NCBI GenBank assembly: GCA_022648165.1
Contig: JALCLX010000004.1
Location: forward strand, 124,001-188,000
DNA: 64,000 nucleotides
Reading direction: 5' to 3'
Source: Ancrocorticia sp.
GTDB lineage: Bacteria; Actinomycetota; Actinomycetes; Actinomycetales; Actinomycetaceae
The translations under genes and the position numbers were made by a program. Positions within the stretch are counted from its first letter, which is position 1; the number at the start of each line of letters is the position of its first letter. Positions 38,652-48,028 of the stretch are shown here, one piece after another. The notes below the pieces were generated by a model that was given only the letters and a program-made list of their open reading frames with translations, searched no databases and had not been told where the DNA came from.

Positions 38652-39418
38652 GGCACTACCTGCGCGTGTTCGATCGTATGAGCTCGCTGTTCGTAGAAGC
38701 GTGTATCGGGGACCACGTGCATGCCTTCTTCCGCCTCCCAGCCACGCGCCGTTATTCGCACGAGGAGATGCCGGCGGCCCGGCCGTTCTATCCCCATGCG
38801 GATCGCTGTGATGTGGCCCCTCCCCCGGCTCATGCCTTCCACGCTCAGCGGTACTCCGATAACGCGCTCGCGTGTTTCCCATCCTTGAGCGATCACGAGC
38901 GTTCCGTGAGAAAGCGCACGCCGCGCTAGGAGCCTCCGTTCCCGTACGTCAAGGAGAACGCCAGCGTTGAGCACGACGACGTCGAAACCTTCAATCGCAG
39001 CGGCCACAGCCGAAGCCGTTATGTGCTGGTTTGAGGGAATTATCACCGTATGCGCGATATTCACTCCTACGAGTTCTGCGACATTCCACCCGATATCGGA
39101 AAACCCCATAAAGGCAGTCCAGGCACCATGGCTACTCGCTATTCCCGCGAGCAAAAGAACTAGCAGAGGGCTCCCTGATACTCCGTACGTTGCTCCACGT
39201 ACCAGCCCTCCCGGGAATAAATCCCGAAGGGCGGGAGGCACCTCCCATGAAGCCGCCGGGCTAAAAGCCGCGGTGCGCCCTTTCTGCCAGCTATCTGTTG
39301 CGCCCTGGAATGGAGATGCCGCGTGATCCTTCACTGGGAGGAGGCCGCGTTGCACCGCTAAACCCACGTTTTCTTCCGCGCGGGCGAGTGCTGCGCGCGC
39401 AGTAGCTAAACGGTCCAT
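38648..39418 (-). CDS. imuA': ImuA', RecA-like mutasome protein
   Basis: 256 residues from ATG 39418, with GGGAGGGG upstream; an in-frame start at 39433 overlaps the LexA palindrome region less plausibly. RecA-fold features are weak: LFPGGLVRGATYGVSGSP takes the place of the Walker A region and lacks a clear GKT/S; GFDVVVLNAGVLLDVRERRLL is like Walker B. ImuA' of actinobacteria recruits ImuB and DnaE2 to damage. Start of the SOS-controlled imuA'-imuB-dnaE2 operon. Confidence 0.85.
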   Translation of the reverse strand: MDRLATARAALARAEENVGLAVQRGLLPVKDHAASPFQGATDSWQKGRTAAFSPAASWEVPPALRDLFPGGLVRGATYGVSGSPLLVLLLAGIASSHGAWTAFMGFSDIGWNVAELVGVNIAHTVIIPSNQHITASAVAAAIEGFDVVVLNAGVLLDVRERRLLARRALSHGTLVIAQGWETRERVIGVPLSVEGMSRGRGHITAIRMGIERPGRRHLLVRITARGWEAEEGMHVVPDTRFYEQRAHTIEHAQVVP

Positions 39419-39433
39419 CACCCCTCCCGACAT

Positions 39434-39449
39434 TCGAATATATATTCGA
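39434..39449. promoter_or_regulatory. LexA (SOS) box upstream of imuA'-imuB-dnaE2
   Basis: TCGAATATATATTCGA is a perfect 16-bp palindrome matching the Gram-positive/actinobacterial LexA form TCGAAC-N4-GTTCGA with T/A at the inner position. It lies 15 bp before the imuA' start, where LexA would block transcription, and fits the known damage induction of this cassette in actinobacteria. Confidence 0.85.
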
Positions 39450-39511
39450 CTACTAGCTTAGGGCTGGCTGCGGACGAATTTCTATCCCCGCTTCTCGGCT
39501 ACTATGGATGG

Positions 39512-39985
39512 GTGTTCCACATTGTCTTTTTTGAACCGCGCATCCCCGGAAATACTGGTGCGGCTATCCGCCTCGCCGCCTGCACTGGATCCACACTGCA
39601 TCTGATCGAGCCCCTCGGATTCGACTTTTCCGACGTCCATCTCAAACGTGCGGGGCTGGACTACCACGACTTAGCCGATGTGCAGATCCATCCTTCCTTC
39701 GATGCGTTTGTGGACACGATGAACGGCGCTCGCATATTCGCCTTCACAGGACACACCGGGAACAACTTCGCAAAGGTTGCATACAAACCCGGTGACGTGC
39801 TGTTGTTTGGGCCCGAACCCACGGGGCTTCCCGTGCACATTCTGGCCCATCCCGCCGTCACTCAGGCTGTGCGTATCCCCATGATGCCGTATCTTCGTTC
39901 ACTCAATTTAACAAACTCGGCTTCTATCGCTGTGTACGAGGCATGGCGCCAAAACGATTTCTCCGGAGCAGCAGTGTTCTCCTAG
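39512..39985 (+). CDS. trmL: tRNA (cytidine/uridine-34-2'-O)-methyltransferase TrmL
   Basis: 157 residues from GTG 39512. A minimal SPOUT methyltransferase that modifies the wobble base of tRNA-Leu. Knot motifs: PRIPGNTGAAIRLAACTG, LLFGPEPTGLP, and IPMMPYLRSLNLTNSASIAVYEAWRQ. Standard length. Divergent from imuA', convergent with the XRE gene. Confidence 0.94.
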   Translation: MFHIVFFEPRIPGNTGAAIRLAACTGSTLHLIEPLGFDFSDVHLKRAGLDYHDLADVQIHPSFDAFVDTMNGARIFAFTGHTGNNFAKVAYKPGDVLLFGPEPTGLPVHILAHPAVTQAVRIPMMPYLRSLNLTNSASIAVYEAWRQNDFSGAAVFS

Positions 39986-40008
39986 AGACCCGCGCTCCTG
40001 GCAGCACC

Positions 40009-40341
40009 TCATGCAGAACGCGGCGGCAAGTTCCACGGATCCCCTAACGTCACGCCGTTTTTCCGCATGATTTCATATCCTAGCGACATGTTCTTGACCA
40101 AATCGTCCACCGGCATTTCTAATGCGTCAGCGAGGCGCACGATAGTGTAGAGCCGCGGGTTGACCGCTTTATTGGTTTTTCGATCAGAGCGCGCCGATTC
40201 CATCAGCTGGTAATGATTTCGATCGAGCCCAGCTCGAATCGCAACTTCCTCTTGTGAAAGTCCCAATTCGAGCCTCCGCTTCCGGATCGTGCGGGCAAAG
40301 AGAACAGCGAGTTGACGCTCTACGGGCGATGATTCTGCCAT
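40009..40341 (-). CDS. XRE-family HTH regulator
   Basis: 110 residues from ATG 40341; a longer start at 40377 is open. An XRE helix-turn-helix (about 12-80) reads RRLELGLSQEEVAIRAGLDRNHYQLMESAR with a slightly extended loop, then ADALEMPVDDLVKN. A short tail ends PWNLPPRSA. No toxin or phage neighbour is seen, so it is an orphan regulator of unknown target. Confidence 0.85.
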   Translation of the reverse strand: MAESSPVERQLAVLFARTIRKRRLELGLSQEEVAIRAGLDRNHYQLMESARSDRKTNKAVNPRLYTIVRLADALEMPVDDLVKNMSLGYEIMRKNGVTLGDPWNLPPRSA

Positions 40342-40395
40342 ACCCCCAGATTGACCGGGAATACCACTCAACACCACCGGGTATACCCCGCACGT

Positions 40396-41316
40396 TCATT
40401 CAGTGCGATCATCAGGCAGTCGCAGTTCCCAGCACGCAACGGCACTTGCCGCGGCCACATTGAGCGAATCCACATCTCCCGCCATCGGAATGATCACCGA
40501 ATAATCCGCCGCCGCGATTGTCCTGCGCGCTAAACCGTCTCCTTCCGTGCCCATCACCACCGCAATTTTAGAATCTGACGCCGTGCACACGGCGGAGTGC
40601 GAAAACGTGTCCAACGGGATCGCATCGTGTGTCAGCGCCAATGCCGCCGTCACGAAACCTTCTGCGCGCAGCTGTTCGATCGACGACGGCCACTGGGTAA
40701 TTCGAGTCCATGGCACTTGGAACACCGTGCCCATCGAGACGCGCACAGAGCGCCGATACAGTGGATCGGCGCAGTGCTCCGTCACGAGCACAGCATCGAC
40801 ACCCAGCGCCGCCGCAGAACGGAAAATCGCACCCACATTTGTGTGGTCTACCAGGTCCTCCAGAATGACGATACGCCGCGCTCCGGTACCGCCTCGCGCC
40901 TGGCGGAGGAGCGCAATCGGATCCGGTAACTCGGGCCGATTCATTGCCGCCAGCGCTCCTCTGTGCAAGCGGAATCCCGTGATGCGCCGCAACAGCTCCT
41001 CATCTGCCACAAACACAGGGATATCGCCCCCGTCTGCAGCTCCGCACGCGCGTTCGATCCACGGTTCGAGGTCCGGTAACCACCGTGGCGCAGTCAGGAA
41101 GGACCGCGGAGTGTGCCCGGCCTGAATGGCGCGCATGATTACCTTGGTGGATTCAGCCATGTAGAGCCCCCGCTCTACTTCCAGCGTGCGCCGCAACGCC
41201 ACGTCGGTCAGATGCACATAGTCGGCAAGTTCAGGGACGTCTAGATCCGATATTGTGACAAACAGAAGTATTTCCTCAGATGGATTGATGCGATTAGTGA
41301 TGCCCGTGGGGCACAC
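40396..41316 (-). CDS. SpoU-family rRNA/tRNA methyltransferase
   Basis: 306 residues from GTG 41316, the only usable start before the conserved region. N-terminal substrate-binding domain (about 20-130), then a SPOUT domain: ILEDLVDHTNVGAIFRSAAALGVDAVLV, VVMGTEGDGLARRTI and PMAGDVDSLNVAAASAVACWEL. It 2'-O-methylates an RNA ribose; the target is not predictable. Five bases separate it from the SPFH gene upstream, so it is likely in that operon. Confidence 0.92.
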   Translation of the reverse strand: MCPTGITNRINPSEEILLFVTISDLDVPELADYVHLTDVALRRTLEVERGLYMAESTKVIMRAIQAGHTPRSFLTAPRWLPDLEPWIERACGAADGGDIPVFVADEELLRRITGFRLHRGALAAMNRPELPDPIALLRQARGGTGARRIVILEDLVDHTNVGAIFRSAAALGVDAVLVTEHCADPLYRRSVRVSMGTVFQVPWTRITQWPSSIEQLRAEGFVTAALALTHDAIPLDTFSHSAVCTASDSKIAVVMGTEGDGLARRTIAAADYSVIIPMAGDVDSLNVAAASAVACWELRLPDDRTE

Positions 41317-41321
41317 CTATC

Positions 41322-42416
41322 TTATGCTTCTGGTTGATTTGGGCGTTGTCCCACCTCTGCCTGCGGATCGAATGGCAGCCCCGATTGGGTACCAGATTCC
41401 GCAGTCTGAGATGAAGCCTTTCCCGCCTCGTCCTTCGCCGCAGCAAGCGCGGTCTCAAGGTCTGGCAACGAAGTGGCCGCGAGCGTATCAGTAAGCTCTG
41501 TTTCGCTGTGGCCGCCCCGCGGCTGATGCGCCGGTCCTTCGAATCCATCGGAAATTGCATTCATTGCGGCGGTCAGTTCAGAAGGAATCAACCAGACCTT
41601 CGACGAGGTAGAGTTCGCAATTTGCGGCAGAGTACGGATATATTCGTACGCCAGCAACTTAGGATCGGCATCGCCCTTGTGAATCGCATCGAATAGCTGC
41701 AAAATCGCCTTCGATTCGCCTTGGGCCCGCAAAATTGTTGATTGCGCCTGGCCCTCCGCCCGCAGGATGGCGGATTGTTTCTCCCCTTCGGCCTGCAAAA
41801 TGGCCGATTGTTTGACGCCTTCGGCCGTCAAGATCGCGGCGCGCCGATCGCGTTCCGCTTTCATCTGTTGTTCCATTGCAGCCTGGACACGCTGCGGCGG
41901 ATCGATAGCCTTGAGCTCTACACGCGAGACGCGGATTCCCCACCGCCCTGTCGCCTCATCGAGCACGCCACGCAGCTGGCCATTGATCTGGTCACGCCCG
42001 GTTAGTGCCTGCTCCATGTCCATGGTCCCGATAATGTTGCGCATGGTGGTGACGGCGAGCTGTTCGATACCGGACATCGGATCGGCGATCTCGTAGGTTG
42101 CAGCTTCCGGATTCGTCACCTGGTAGTAGATCACCGTATCGATCGACACGTTGATGTTGTCCGATGTGATCACCGTTTGTGGCGGGAATGGCACCACCTG
42201 TTCACGCATATCGATGCGTTGGCGAACGGTATCAAAAAACGGAATAAGAAAGTGCAATCCGGGTTGCAACGTTTTGTTGTATCGGCCAAGCCGCTCCACT
42301 ATGACGGTGTAACCCTGCTGCACTTTGAAAACGGAACGGAAGAGCGCGACAACCACCAGAAGAAGCAGAAGCAACAGCAAGATCATGATGATGTTTCCAG
42401 CCAAATCGTCCGACAT
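41322..42416 (-). CDS. SPFH/stomatin-like membrane protein
   Basis: 364 residues from ATG 42416, preceded by GGAAGGAAA. One N-terminal membrane helix (IIMILLLLLLLLVVVALF), the SPFH domain (about 30-200: VQQGYTVIVERLGRYNKTLQPGLHFLIPFFD) and a coiled coil with alternating AEG repeats (ILTAEGVKQSAILQAEG, about 200-245). The C-terminal Pro/Gln/Ala tail is low complexity. It organises membrane microdomains. The NfeD partner is next upstream. Confidence 0.93.
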   Translation of the reverse strand: MSDDLAGNIIMILLLLLLLLVVVALFRSVFKVQQGYTVIVERLGRYNKTLQPGLHFLIPFFDTVRQRIDMREQVVPFPPQTVITSDNINVSIDTVIYYQVTNPEAATYEIADPMSGIEQLAVTTMRNIIGTMDMEQALTGRDQINGQLRGVLDEATGRWGIRVSRVELKAIDPPQRVQAAMEQQMKAERDRRAAILTAEGVKQSAILQAEGEKQSAILRAEGQAQSTILRAQGESKAILQLFDAIHKGDADPKLLAYEYIRTLPQIANSTSSKVWLIPSELTAAMNAISDGFEGPAHQPRGGHSETELTDTLAATSLPDLETALAAAKDEAGKASSQTAESGTQSGLPFDPQAEVGQRPNQPEA

Positions 42417-42462
42417 TTTCGTTTCCTTCCGCCGAGCTTCGCGTATCTCTTCGTATCGTGGT

Positions 42463-42909
42463 TTAGTCCTGTGGTGCGCTTTCGTGCGGCTTCGGAGGTG
42501 CTACAACCGCAACGGCGCCGTCAATTCTGACGACGACGACGTCGGCACCGGCTTCGATTGCACCGCCATCGGTTCGCGCCGACCACACGTCGCCTCCGAT
42601 CTTGACTCGTCCCGCGTGGGAATCAACTGCGGTGAGCGTGCGTGCCGGTTTGCCCACGTGATTCTCAACGTTTCCGATAGAGGAACCTTTGATGTTGATG
42701 TGTTCCTTCGCCCACGGACGCGCAAACAACACAAGAAGAACAGATGCTATAGAAAACACGACTACTTGAATGGCCAGATTGCCGGTTCCCACCGCTACAG
42801 CAGTGGTAACAAGCGCACCACCCGCAAGCATGATGAACGTGAAATCGAGAGTAAAGGTCTCAATAATCAAACATACGATAGCGATGATGAGCCACAGGGG
42901 CCAGCCCAT
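42463..42909 (-). CDS. NfeD-like membrane protein
   Basis: 148 residues from ATG 42909, with AAAGGA upstream. Three N-terminal hydrophobic stretches (LWLIIAIVCLIIETFTL, FIMLAGGALVTTAVAV, VVVFSIASVLLVLF) then an OB fold (about 80-140: GKPARTLTAVDSHAGRVKIGGDVWSARTDG). NfeD short forms pair with SPFH proteins, as here (46 bp apart). No protease domain is fused. Confidence 0.9.
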   Translation of the reverse strand: MGWPLWLIIAIVCLIIETFTLDFTFIMLAGGALVTTAVAVGTGNLAIQVVVFSIASVLLVLFARPWAKEHINIKGSSIGNVENHVGKPARTLTAVDSHAGRVKIGGDVWSARTDGGAIEAGADVVVVRIDGAVAVVAPPKPHESAPQD

Positions 42910-42993
42910 AGCAGTCCTTTCCGGGTTCCAACGTTCTTATCGTACCCGGAATGTCTCCTGTATCACTAGGCCACGTGCGTGCGGATGTCCACG

Positions 42994-43776
42994 TCAGAAG
43001 GCGCGCGCTGTAAAACGCCCGCGCACCTTCTCCACCGTCAAAGGGATCCCAAATACCTCGGAGAGATTCTCAGACGTCATGACCTCGTCTATCGGACCTG
43101 CAGCGTAAACCGTGCCATCGCGCAGCAAAAGCCCATGGGTGAAACCGGAAGGTATCTCTTCAACGTGGTGTGTCACCAAGATCATCACTGGCGCATACGG
43201 CGCCTGTGCCAGATCCGTCAGCGTAGCGAGCAGCGATTCCCTTCCCCCCAAGTCCAAGCCTGAGGTCGGTTCGTCCAGAATCAGAATCTCAGGGTTCGGC
43301 ATCAGCGCGCGAGCGATCCCAATGCGCTTCGATTCCCCAGATGAAACTGTCCTGAACTGGCGCTCCGCGAGGTCACTGACACCCAATTCCCGCAGGAGTT
43401 CCATAGCCCGCGCGGTGTCCTCATCGTCGTACACTTCGCGCCACCGTGCCAACATGCCATAGGCCGCCGTGCGAACCACATCGAGCACGCGTTCATCACC
43501 GGGGATTTTCTGATCCAATGCGGACGACGCCACACCCACGAGGGGGCGCAGTTCATTCACATCCACATGGCCCATGCGCTCGCCTATGATCGTCACTTCG
43601 CCAGATGAAGGGAACATTCGCCCCGAGGCGAGTTGGATGGTGGTTGTTTTCCCCGCCCCATTTGGGCCGAGCAGCACCCACCGCTCGCCTTCGTTCACAT
43701 CCCAGTTCACGGCGTTCAAAATGGTACGGCCAGAACGGCTGACCGTCACATCTTTCAATGTCAGTACATCACCCAT
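42994..43776 (-). CDS. ABC transporter ATP-binding protein
   Basis: 260 residues from ATG 43776. Walker A GPNGAGKTT, Q-loop region, signature VSSGESKRIGIARAL, Walker B ILILDEPTSGLD and H-loop VTHHVEE are complete. No permease gene is adjacent, so its partner is unknown; the sequence resembles iron/molybdate-type stand-alone ATPases. It lies 10 bp after glgA on the same strand. Confidence 0.92.
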   Translation of the reverse strand: MGDVLTLKDVTVSRSGRTILNAVNWDVNEGERWVLLGPNGAGKTTTIQLASGRMFPSSGEVTIIGERMGHVDVNELRPLVGVASSALDQKIPGDERVLDVVRTAAYGMLARWREVYDDEDTARAMELLRELGVSDLAERQFRTVSSGESKRIGIARALMPNPEILILDEPTSGLDLGGRESLLATLTDLAQAPYAPVMILVTHHVEEIPSGFTHGLLLRDGTVYAAGPIDEVMTSENLSEVFGIPLTVEKVRGRFTARAF

Positions 43777-43786
43777 GACTTAGAGC

Positions 43787-45025
43787 CTAGCGCCCGTCGA
43801 TAATATCCTGGTAAAAGGCCATTGTCTGAACTGCTATCGATTGCCAAGAGAATTGCTCCTCGACGCGCCGGCGCCCCGCCGCGCCCATCTCCTTCGCACG
43901 CTGAGGATCCTCGCAGATTTTCTCCAATGACTCCGCCAGATCCGCTTCGAACTTCGCGGGATTCAGTGGCGTTCCTGTGCCATCGTGAGCCTGTTCGATC
44001 GGTACCAGCAGGCCCGTCACGCCGTCGTCGATGCAATCGGGAATGCCCCCCGTGTCTGTGCCCACAACGGGAAGGCCCACTGCCATTGCCTCAAGATTGA
44101 CGATTCCAAGAGGCTCGTAGATCGACGGCGTCACGAAGGTGGTAGAGCACGCTTCCAGTTGAATGATGCGCTCGCGGGGCAACATATCTTCCACCCACAC
44201 CACGCCATCGCGGCGCTCTTGCAATTCGTGGACTAAGGTGCGCATCTCCTGCGCGATTTCTGGCGTGTCCGGAGCACCCGCCAGCAATATCACCTGGATG
44301 CGGGGGGATACCTGGGAAAGTGCCCGCACCAAACCTGGCACACCTTTCTGGCGTGTAATACGCCCCACAAAGACGATCGTGGGCTTGTCCGGATCGAGGC
44401 CGTAGCTAGAGAAGTATGCACGCGCAGCATCCCATTCCTCTGCTGACTGTGGAGCTCTCCATTGATCCAGATCAATACCGTTGTGGATCACGCGCACCTT
44501 TGCCGGATCGATTGCCGGATAGCAGGCCACGATGTCGTCGCGCATCGCGCGCGATACCGCCACAATGCCATCGGCTGCTTCGTACGCCGTCTTCTCCACC
44601 CACGAGGAGACGTTGTAGCCTCCTCCCAGTTGTTCCCTTTTCCATGGACGCAATGGCTCCAGAGAATGCGCAGAGACAACGTGGGGAATACCGTAGAGCA
44701 GCTTGCCAATGTGACCCGCCATATTCGCGTACCAGGTATGGGAGTGAAGAATGTCAGCGCCCTCCAGATCCGGTGTCATCGCCAAATCGACGCCGAGCGT
44801 TCGGACAGCCGCATTCGCCCCTTCCAATTCGCTGAGGTACTCGTAGCCATGCACAGTCACCCCGCGCGGCAGTTCCGCACGATCCGCGCTGGATCGCTCT
44901 CCATCGAACGCGTGGACATGTACATCAGCGTGACGTGCCAGCACTTTTGCCAGTTCAGTTACGTGAACGCCAGCGCCACCATAGACGTGAGGCGGGTATT
45001 CCCGGGTGAGTAGATCGACGCGCAT
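43787..45025 (-). CDS. glgA: glycogen synthase-like GT4 glycosyltransferase
   Basis: 412 residues from ATG 45025, with AGGAGGGG upstream. Actinobacterial GlgA/GlgM type: N-terminal MRVDLLTREYPPHVYGGAGVHV, central GRITRQKGVPGLVRAL, and the C-terminal nucleotide-sugar E-x7-E motif (TPSIYEPLGIVNLEAMAVGLPVV). In actinobacteria this enzyme uses ADP-glucose, either to extend glucan or to form maltose-1-phosphate. Divergent from glgC, 143 bp apart. Confidence 0.93.
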   Translation of the reverse strand: MRVDLLTREYPPHVYGGAGVHVTELAKVLARHADVHVHAFDGERSSADRAELPRGVTVHGYEYLSELEGANAAVRTLGVDLAMTPDLEGADILHSHTWYANMAGHIGKLLYGIPHVVSAHSLEPLRPWKREQLGGGYNVSSWVEKTAYEAADGIVAVSRAMRDDIVACYPAIDPAKVRVIHNGIDLDQWRAPQSAEEWDAARAYFSSYGLDPDKPTIVFVGRITRQKGVPGLVRALSQVSPRIQVILLAGAPDTPEIAQEMRTLVHELQERRDGVVWVEDMLPRERIIQLEACSTTFVTPSIYEPLGIVNLEAMAVGLPVVGTDTGGIPDCIDDGVTGLLVPIEQAHDGTGTPLNPAKFEADLAESLEKICEDPQRAKEMGAAGRRRVEEQFSWQSIAVQTMAFYQDIIDGR

Positions 45026-45168
45026 TTCGCCCCTCCTGTGTCTCATGCTTCCTCAACTGTAGCGTGAAACACATCCTCGCATGATCTCGTTCGGCCACTC
45101 GAATGTCACAGGCCGACACCGCGCCTTCCGTCCCACATCGCTTGCTGCAACAATGTAAGCTAGACCAC

Positions 45169-46419
45169 ATGAGAGCAAATCCGAAGGTTCTTGCCATCGT
45201 CCTGGCCGGGGGCGAAGGAAAACGGCTCATGCCGCTCACACAAGACCGCGCGAAACCGGCCGTACCCTTTGGCGGCATCTATCGCCTGATTGATTTCTCA
45301 CTGTCCAACATTATCAATTCGGGGTACCTCAAAGTTATCGTGCTCACGCAGTACAAATCGCACTCGCTCGACCGTCACATCTCGCAGACGTGGCAGATGT
45401 CGAACTTGCTCGGAAACTACGTGACGCCAGTGCCAGCGCAACAGCGCCGTGGAAAGAATTGGTATCTGGGTTCCGCGGACGCAATCTACCAGTCTCTCAA
45501 CGTGCTCGACGACGAGCGTCCCGACGTCGTCGTCGTCACCGGCGCAGACAACATCTACCGCATGGATTTCTCGCAGATAGTGGAACAGCATGTGGAATCC
45601 GGTTTCGACCTGACGGTGGCCGGAATTCGCCAGCCGCTCGAACTCGCGCCGCAATTCGGTGTGATCGATGTGGATAAGGCAAACCCACACAAGGTGGCAG
45701 GATTTGTGGAGAAGCCGCAGGATCCACAGGGGCTCGGACTCGCAGAGGCGCCTGATCAGTTCCTCGCATCCATGGGCAATTACGTTTTCAACGCGGATGC
45801 CCTGTATGAATCGCTGCTCGCAGACGCGAACAATGACGAATCGAACCATGACATGGGTGGGAATATCGTCCCGCAGTTCGCGGCCGACGATAATTGCGGC
45901 GTCTACGATTTCACCTACAACGACGTTCCCGGTTCCACGGATGTTGACCGCAACTACTGGCGCGACGTCGGAACGATTGATTCCTTCTACGAGGCGAACA
46001 TGGATCTGATCTCTGTGACGCCCGTGTTCAATCTGTATAACCGCCGTTGGCCGCTGCTCACTGGCTACACGGGCCTTCCACCGGCAAAATTTGTGTACGG
46101 GCACCATGAACGCCTCGGTCACGCGCTTGATTCGATTGTCTCACCTGGCGTGATCATCTCTGGTGGCGAGTGCATCCTCTCTGTGTTGTCGCCGGGCGTG
46201 CGCGTAAATTCGTGGGCTTCCGTTCGCGAATCGGTCTTGTTCGACGACGTCGTCGTTGGCCGCAATGCGCAGGTCCAGAAAGCCATCATTGACAAACGCG
46301 TGGTTATCGAAGAAGGTGCAACAATCGGTGTGGACAAAGAATACGACAGGGCGCGCGGCTTCCACGTCTCGCCTGGTGGGATCACTGTAGTTCCCAAGAA
46401 CGCCGTCGTTACAGTGTAG
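45169..46419 (+). CDS. glgC: glucose-1-phosphate adenylyltransferase
   Basis: 416 residues from ATG 45169 ([15 protein letters not shown]); the frame opens earlier at 45103 but homology starts here. No clear ribosome-binding site, so it may be leaderless. Nucleotide loop [13 protein letters not shown], sugar-binding [12 protein letters not shown], then a beta-helix. It makes ADP-glucose for GlgA. Confidence 0.95.
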   Translation: MRANPKVLAIVLAGGEGKRLMPLTQDRAKPAVPFGGIYRLIDFSLSNIINSGYLKVIVLTQYKSHSLDRHISQTWQMSNLLGNYVTPVPAQQRRGKNWYLGSADAIYQSLNVLDDERPDVVVVTGADNIYRMDFSQIVEQHVESGFDLTVAGIRQPLELAPQFGVIDVDKANPHKVAGFVEKPQDPQGLGLAEAPDQFLASMGNYVFNADALYESLLADANNDESNHDMGGNIVPQFAADDNCGVYDFTYNDVPGSTDVDRNYWRDVGTIDSFYEANMDLISVTPVFNLYNRRWPLLTGYTGLPPAKFVYGHHERLGHALDSIVSPGVIISGGECILSVLSPGVRVNSWASVRESVLFDDVVVGRNAQVQKAIIDKRVVIEEGATIGVDKEYDRARGFHVSPGGITVVPKNAVVTV

Positions 46420-46421
46420 GC

Positions 46422-47402
46422 GTGGCCCACCGCTTTTCTGTTCGCGAGGGAGATCCCGTCCGGTTCTCCCTCGCGGCTCCGTATCCTCTTCCCCAAGGGC
46501 TTCTCACGCACACCCGCACCGTTTTCGCATCCTCCTTCGGCGCATTCCAGGAAACGTCTCCGCGCGTTACTGGCTTGAACACGCTGAGCCTTGCAGTTGC
46601 GCATGCACCACGCGCGGTACCAGAATCCGCTGCCGCGCAACTGCGCGAAGATCTTCGCGGCCCGGCGATCGCGCTCAACGTGGATAACGCCTTGCTGTGC
46701 GGACCAATTGCGCAATCCGGTCCGCGCCTCATCGTGACGGATGTCGATTCAACATTCATTCAGCAAGAAGTTATCGAAATGCTCGCCGCTGCAGCGGGCA
46801 CTGAGGAGCAAGTGCGGGCCGTCACCACGCGCGCGATGCGGGGCGAACTCGATTTTGCGGAATCGCTGCGCGAACGCGTCGCAATGCTGAAGGGCATCAG
46901 CGAAACGGTCTTCACAGACGTTGCACGGCAGATCAGGCTGACGGATGGGGCGCAATCCCTTGTCTCCACGATCCACGCCCACGGCGGGATATTCGGGCTT
47001 GTTTCGGGAGGATTTCACGAAGTGGTTGATACCTTTGCCCGGCCGCTCAACGTGGATGAAATCCTGGCAAATCGCCTCACTGTCCATGCCGGTCATCTGG
47101 CCGGAACAACGTACGGGCCAATTATTGACAAGGCTGCCAAGGCAGCAGCTCTCACTAAATGGGCCGAGCGCTATGGCGTTCCGCGCACGCTGACCCTCGC
47201 CGCGGGAGACGGCGCGAACGACCTAGGGATGATGGATGCAGCGGGATTCTCAGTGGCGTTCTGCGCCAAACCGATAGTCCTCGGGCACGCAGATGCTGCT
47301 ATCACAACTCCCCGGTTAGACGCACTCCTTGCCCTCGTCGGGTGGGACGCCCAAACCCCGCATCGTACAGTTCCCACGCAGAGGTACGTGTCACAGCATT
47401 GA
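46422..47402 (+). CDS. serB: phosphoserine phosphatase
   Basis: 326 residues from GTG 46422, two bases after the glgC stop. HAD family: DVDST motif with Asp107 nucleophile and Asp109, motif II VSGGFHEV, motif III Lys in IIDKAAKAAAL, motif IV AAGDGANDLGM. It makes serine from phosphoserine. The N-terminal ~100 residues form a divergent extra domain, as in many actinobacterial SerB. Confidence 0.94.
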   Translation: MAHRFSVREGDPVRFSLAAPYPLPQGLLTHTRTVFASSFGAFQETSPRVTGLNTLSLAVAHAPRAVPESAAAQLREDLRGPAIALNVDNALLCGPIAQSGPRLIVTDVDSTFIQQEVIEMLAAAAGTEEQVRAVTTRAMRGELDFAESLRERVAMLKGISETVFTDVARQIRLTDGAQSLVSTIHAHGGIFGLVSGGFHEVVDTFARPLNVDEILANRLTVHAGHLAGTTYGPIIDKAAKAAALTKWAERYGVPRTLTLAAGDGANDLGMMDAAGFSVAFCAKPIVLGHADAAITTPRLDALLALVGWDAQTPHRTVPTQRYVSQH

Positions 47403-47413
47403 ACTGGGAGCGG

Positions 47414-47444
47414 TTGCTAAGATTGATGCCCATTCTGGTAGAGT
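47414..47444 (+). promoter_or_regulatory. candidate rpsT promoter
   Basis: TTGCTA (47414-47419) and TAGAGT (47439-47444) with a long 19-bp spacer, upstream of rpsT. The resulting leader would be about 140 nt. Weak, kept because rpsT needs a promoter here. Confidence 0.3.
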
Positions 47445-47592
47445 AAACCATTGGACTTCACACCTGGTCGGGTGGTAGGTCCGGCCAAAGGCACTCCACG
47501 GGCACCCCACTGCCCCAGTCCCGCCGATGGCAATCCCCTCGCCGACCATGTAGATCTATCACCCCAGTGGTGAAAAAGTTGAAAGAGTAAAA

Positions 47593-47859
47593 GTGGCAAA
47601 TATTAAGTCGCAGAAGAAACGCGTTCTGACAAACGAGAAGCGCCGCCTTCGCAACCAAGCCTACAAGTCTGAGCTGAAGACGTACGTTCGGAAGACTCGC
47701 GAAGCAATCACTGCCGGCGATGTCGAAGCGGCAGAGGCTCATTTGAAGGTTGCCACCCGCAAGCTGGATGTTGCAGTTTCTAAGGGAATCATTCATAAAA
47801 ACCAAGCTGCTAACCGCAAGTCCAAGCTCGCTCGTCAGGTTGCCAAGCTGAGCAAGTAA
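47593..47859 (+). CDS. rpsT: 30S ribosomal protein S20
   Basis: 88 residues from GTG 47593, with AAAGAG upstream. [21 protein letters not shown] and [19 protein letters not shown] are typical. In many actinobacteria rpsT lies beside holA; here 9.5 kb of bgl, IS, pnt and other genes separates them. Confidence 0.98.
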   Translation: MANIKSQKKRVLTNEKRRLRNQAYKSELKTYVRKTREAITAGDVEAAEAHLKVATRKLDVAVSKGIIHKNQAANRKSKLARQVAKLSK

Positions 47860-47875
47860 CATATCGTTTCGCAAT

Positions 47876-47916
47876 GGAGGGTGTGGCAGGCATATCGTGC
47901 CCCACCCTCCGTTTTT
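47876..47916 (+). terminator. rpsT intrinsic terminator
   Basis: GGAGGGTGTGGC (47876-47887) pairs with GCCCCACCCTCC (47899-47910) with one mismatch, followed by GTTTTT. It ends 30 bp before the bgl promoter. Confidence 0.9.
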
Positions 47917-47948
47917 CATGCCCTGTCATCGCTTTTGCTAGGAAGTGC

Positions 47949-47978
47949 TTGACACATCGGTACGAAGGATCGTAGCCT
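47949..47978 (+). promoter_or_regulatory. promoter of the beta-glucoside (bgl) leader
   Basis: TTGACA (47949-47954, consensus) and TAGCCT (47973-47978) are 18 bp apart, pointing right. Transcription would begin near 47985, about 20 nt before the RAT. Confidence 0.7.
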
Positions 47979-48003
47979 TTTCTCCAAGGGCGCAAGCCCA
48001 TCA

Positions 48004-48028
48004 GGGTTGTTACTTTCGAGGCAAGACC
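48004..48028 (+). promoter_or_regulatory. ribonucleic antiterminator (RAT) for LicT
   Basis: The 25-nt element at 48004-48028 matches BglG/LicT RAT sites: GGGTTGTTACT then a TTCG loop then AGGCAAGACC, against GGATTGTTACT...AGGCAAAACC. Its 3' GACC (48025-48028) is also the start of the terminator stem, so RAT and terminator are mutually exclusive. LicT, bound when a beta-glucoside is present, would stabilise the RAT. Confidence 0.85.

Noticed and set aside
40009-40341. Toxin-antitoxin module
   Set aside because: The XRE gene has no adjacent small toxin gene on either side.
45298-46122. 274-residue minus-strand frame
   Set aside because: It is the antisense of glgC, which is well supported.
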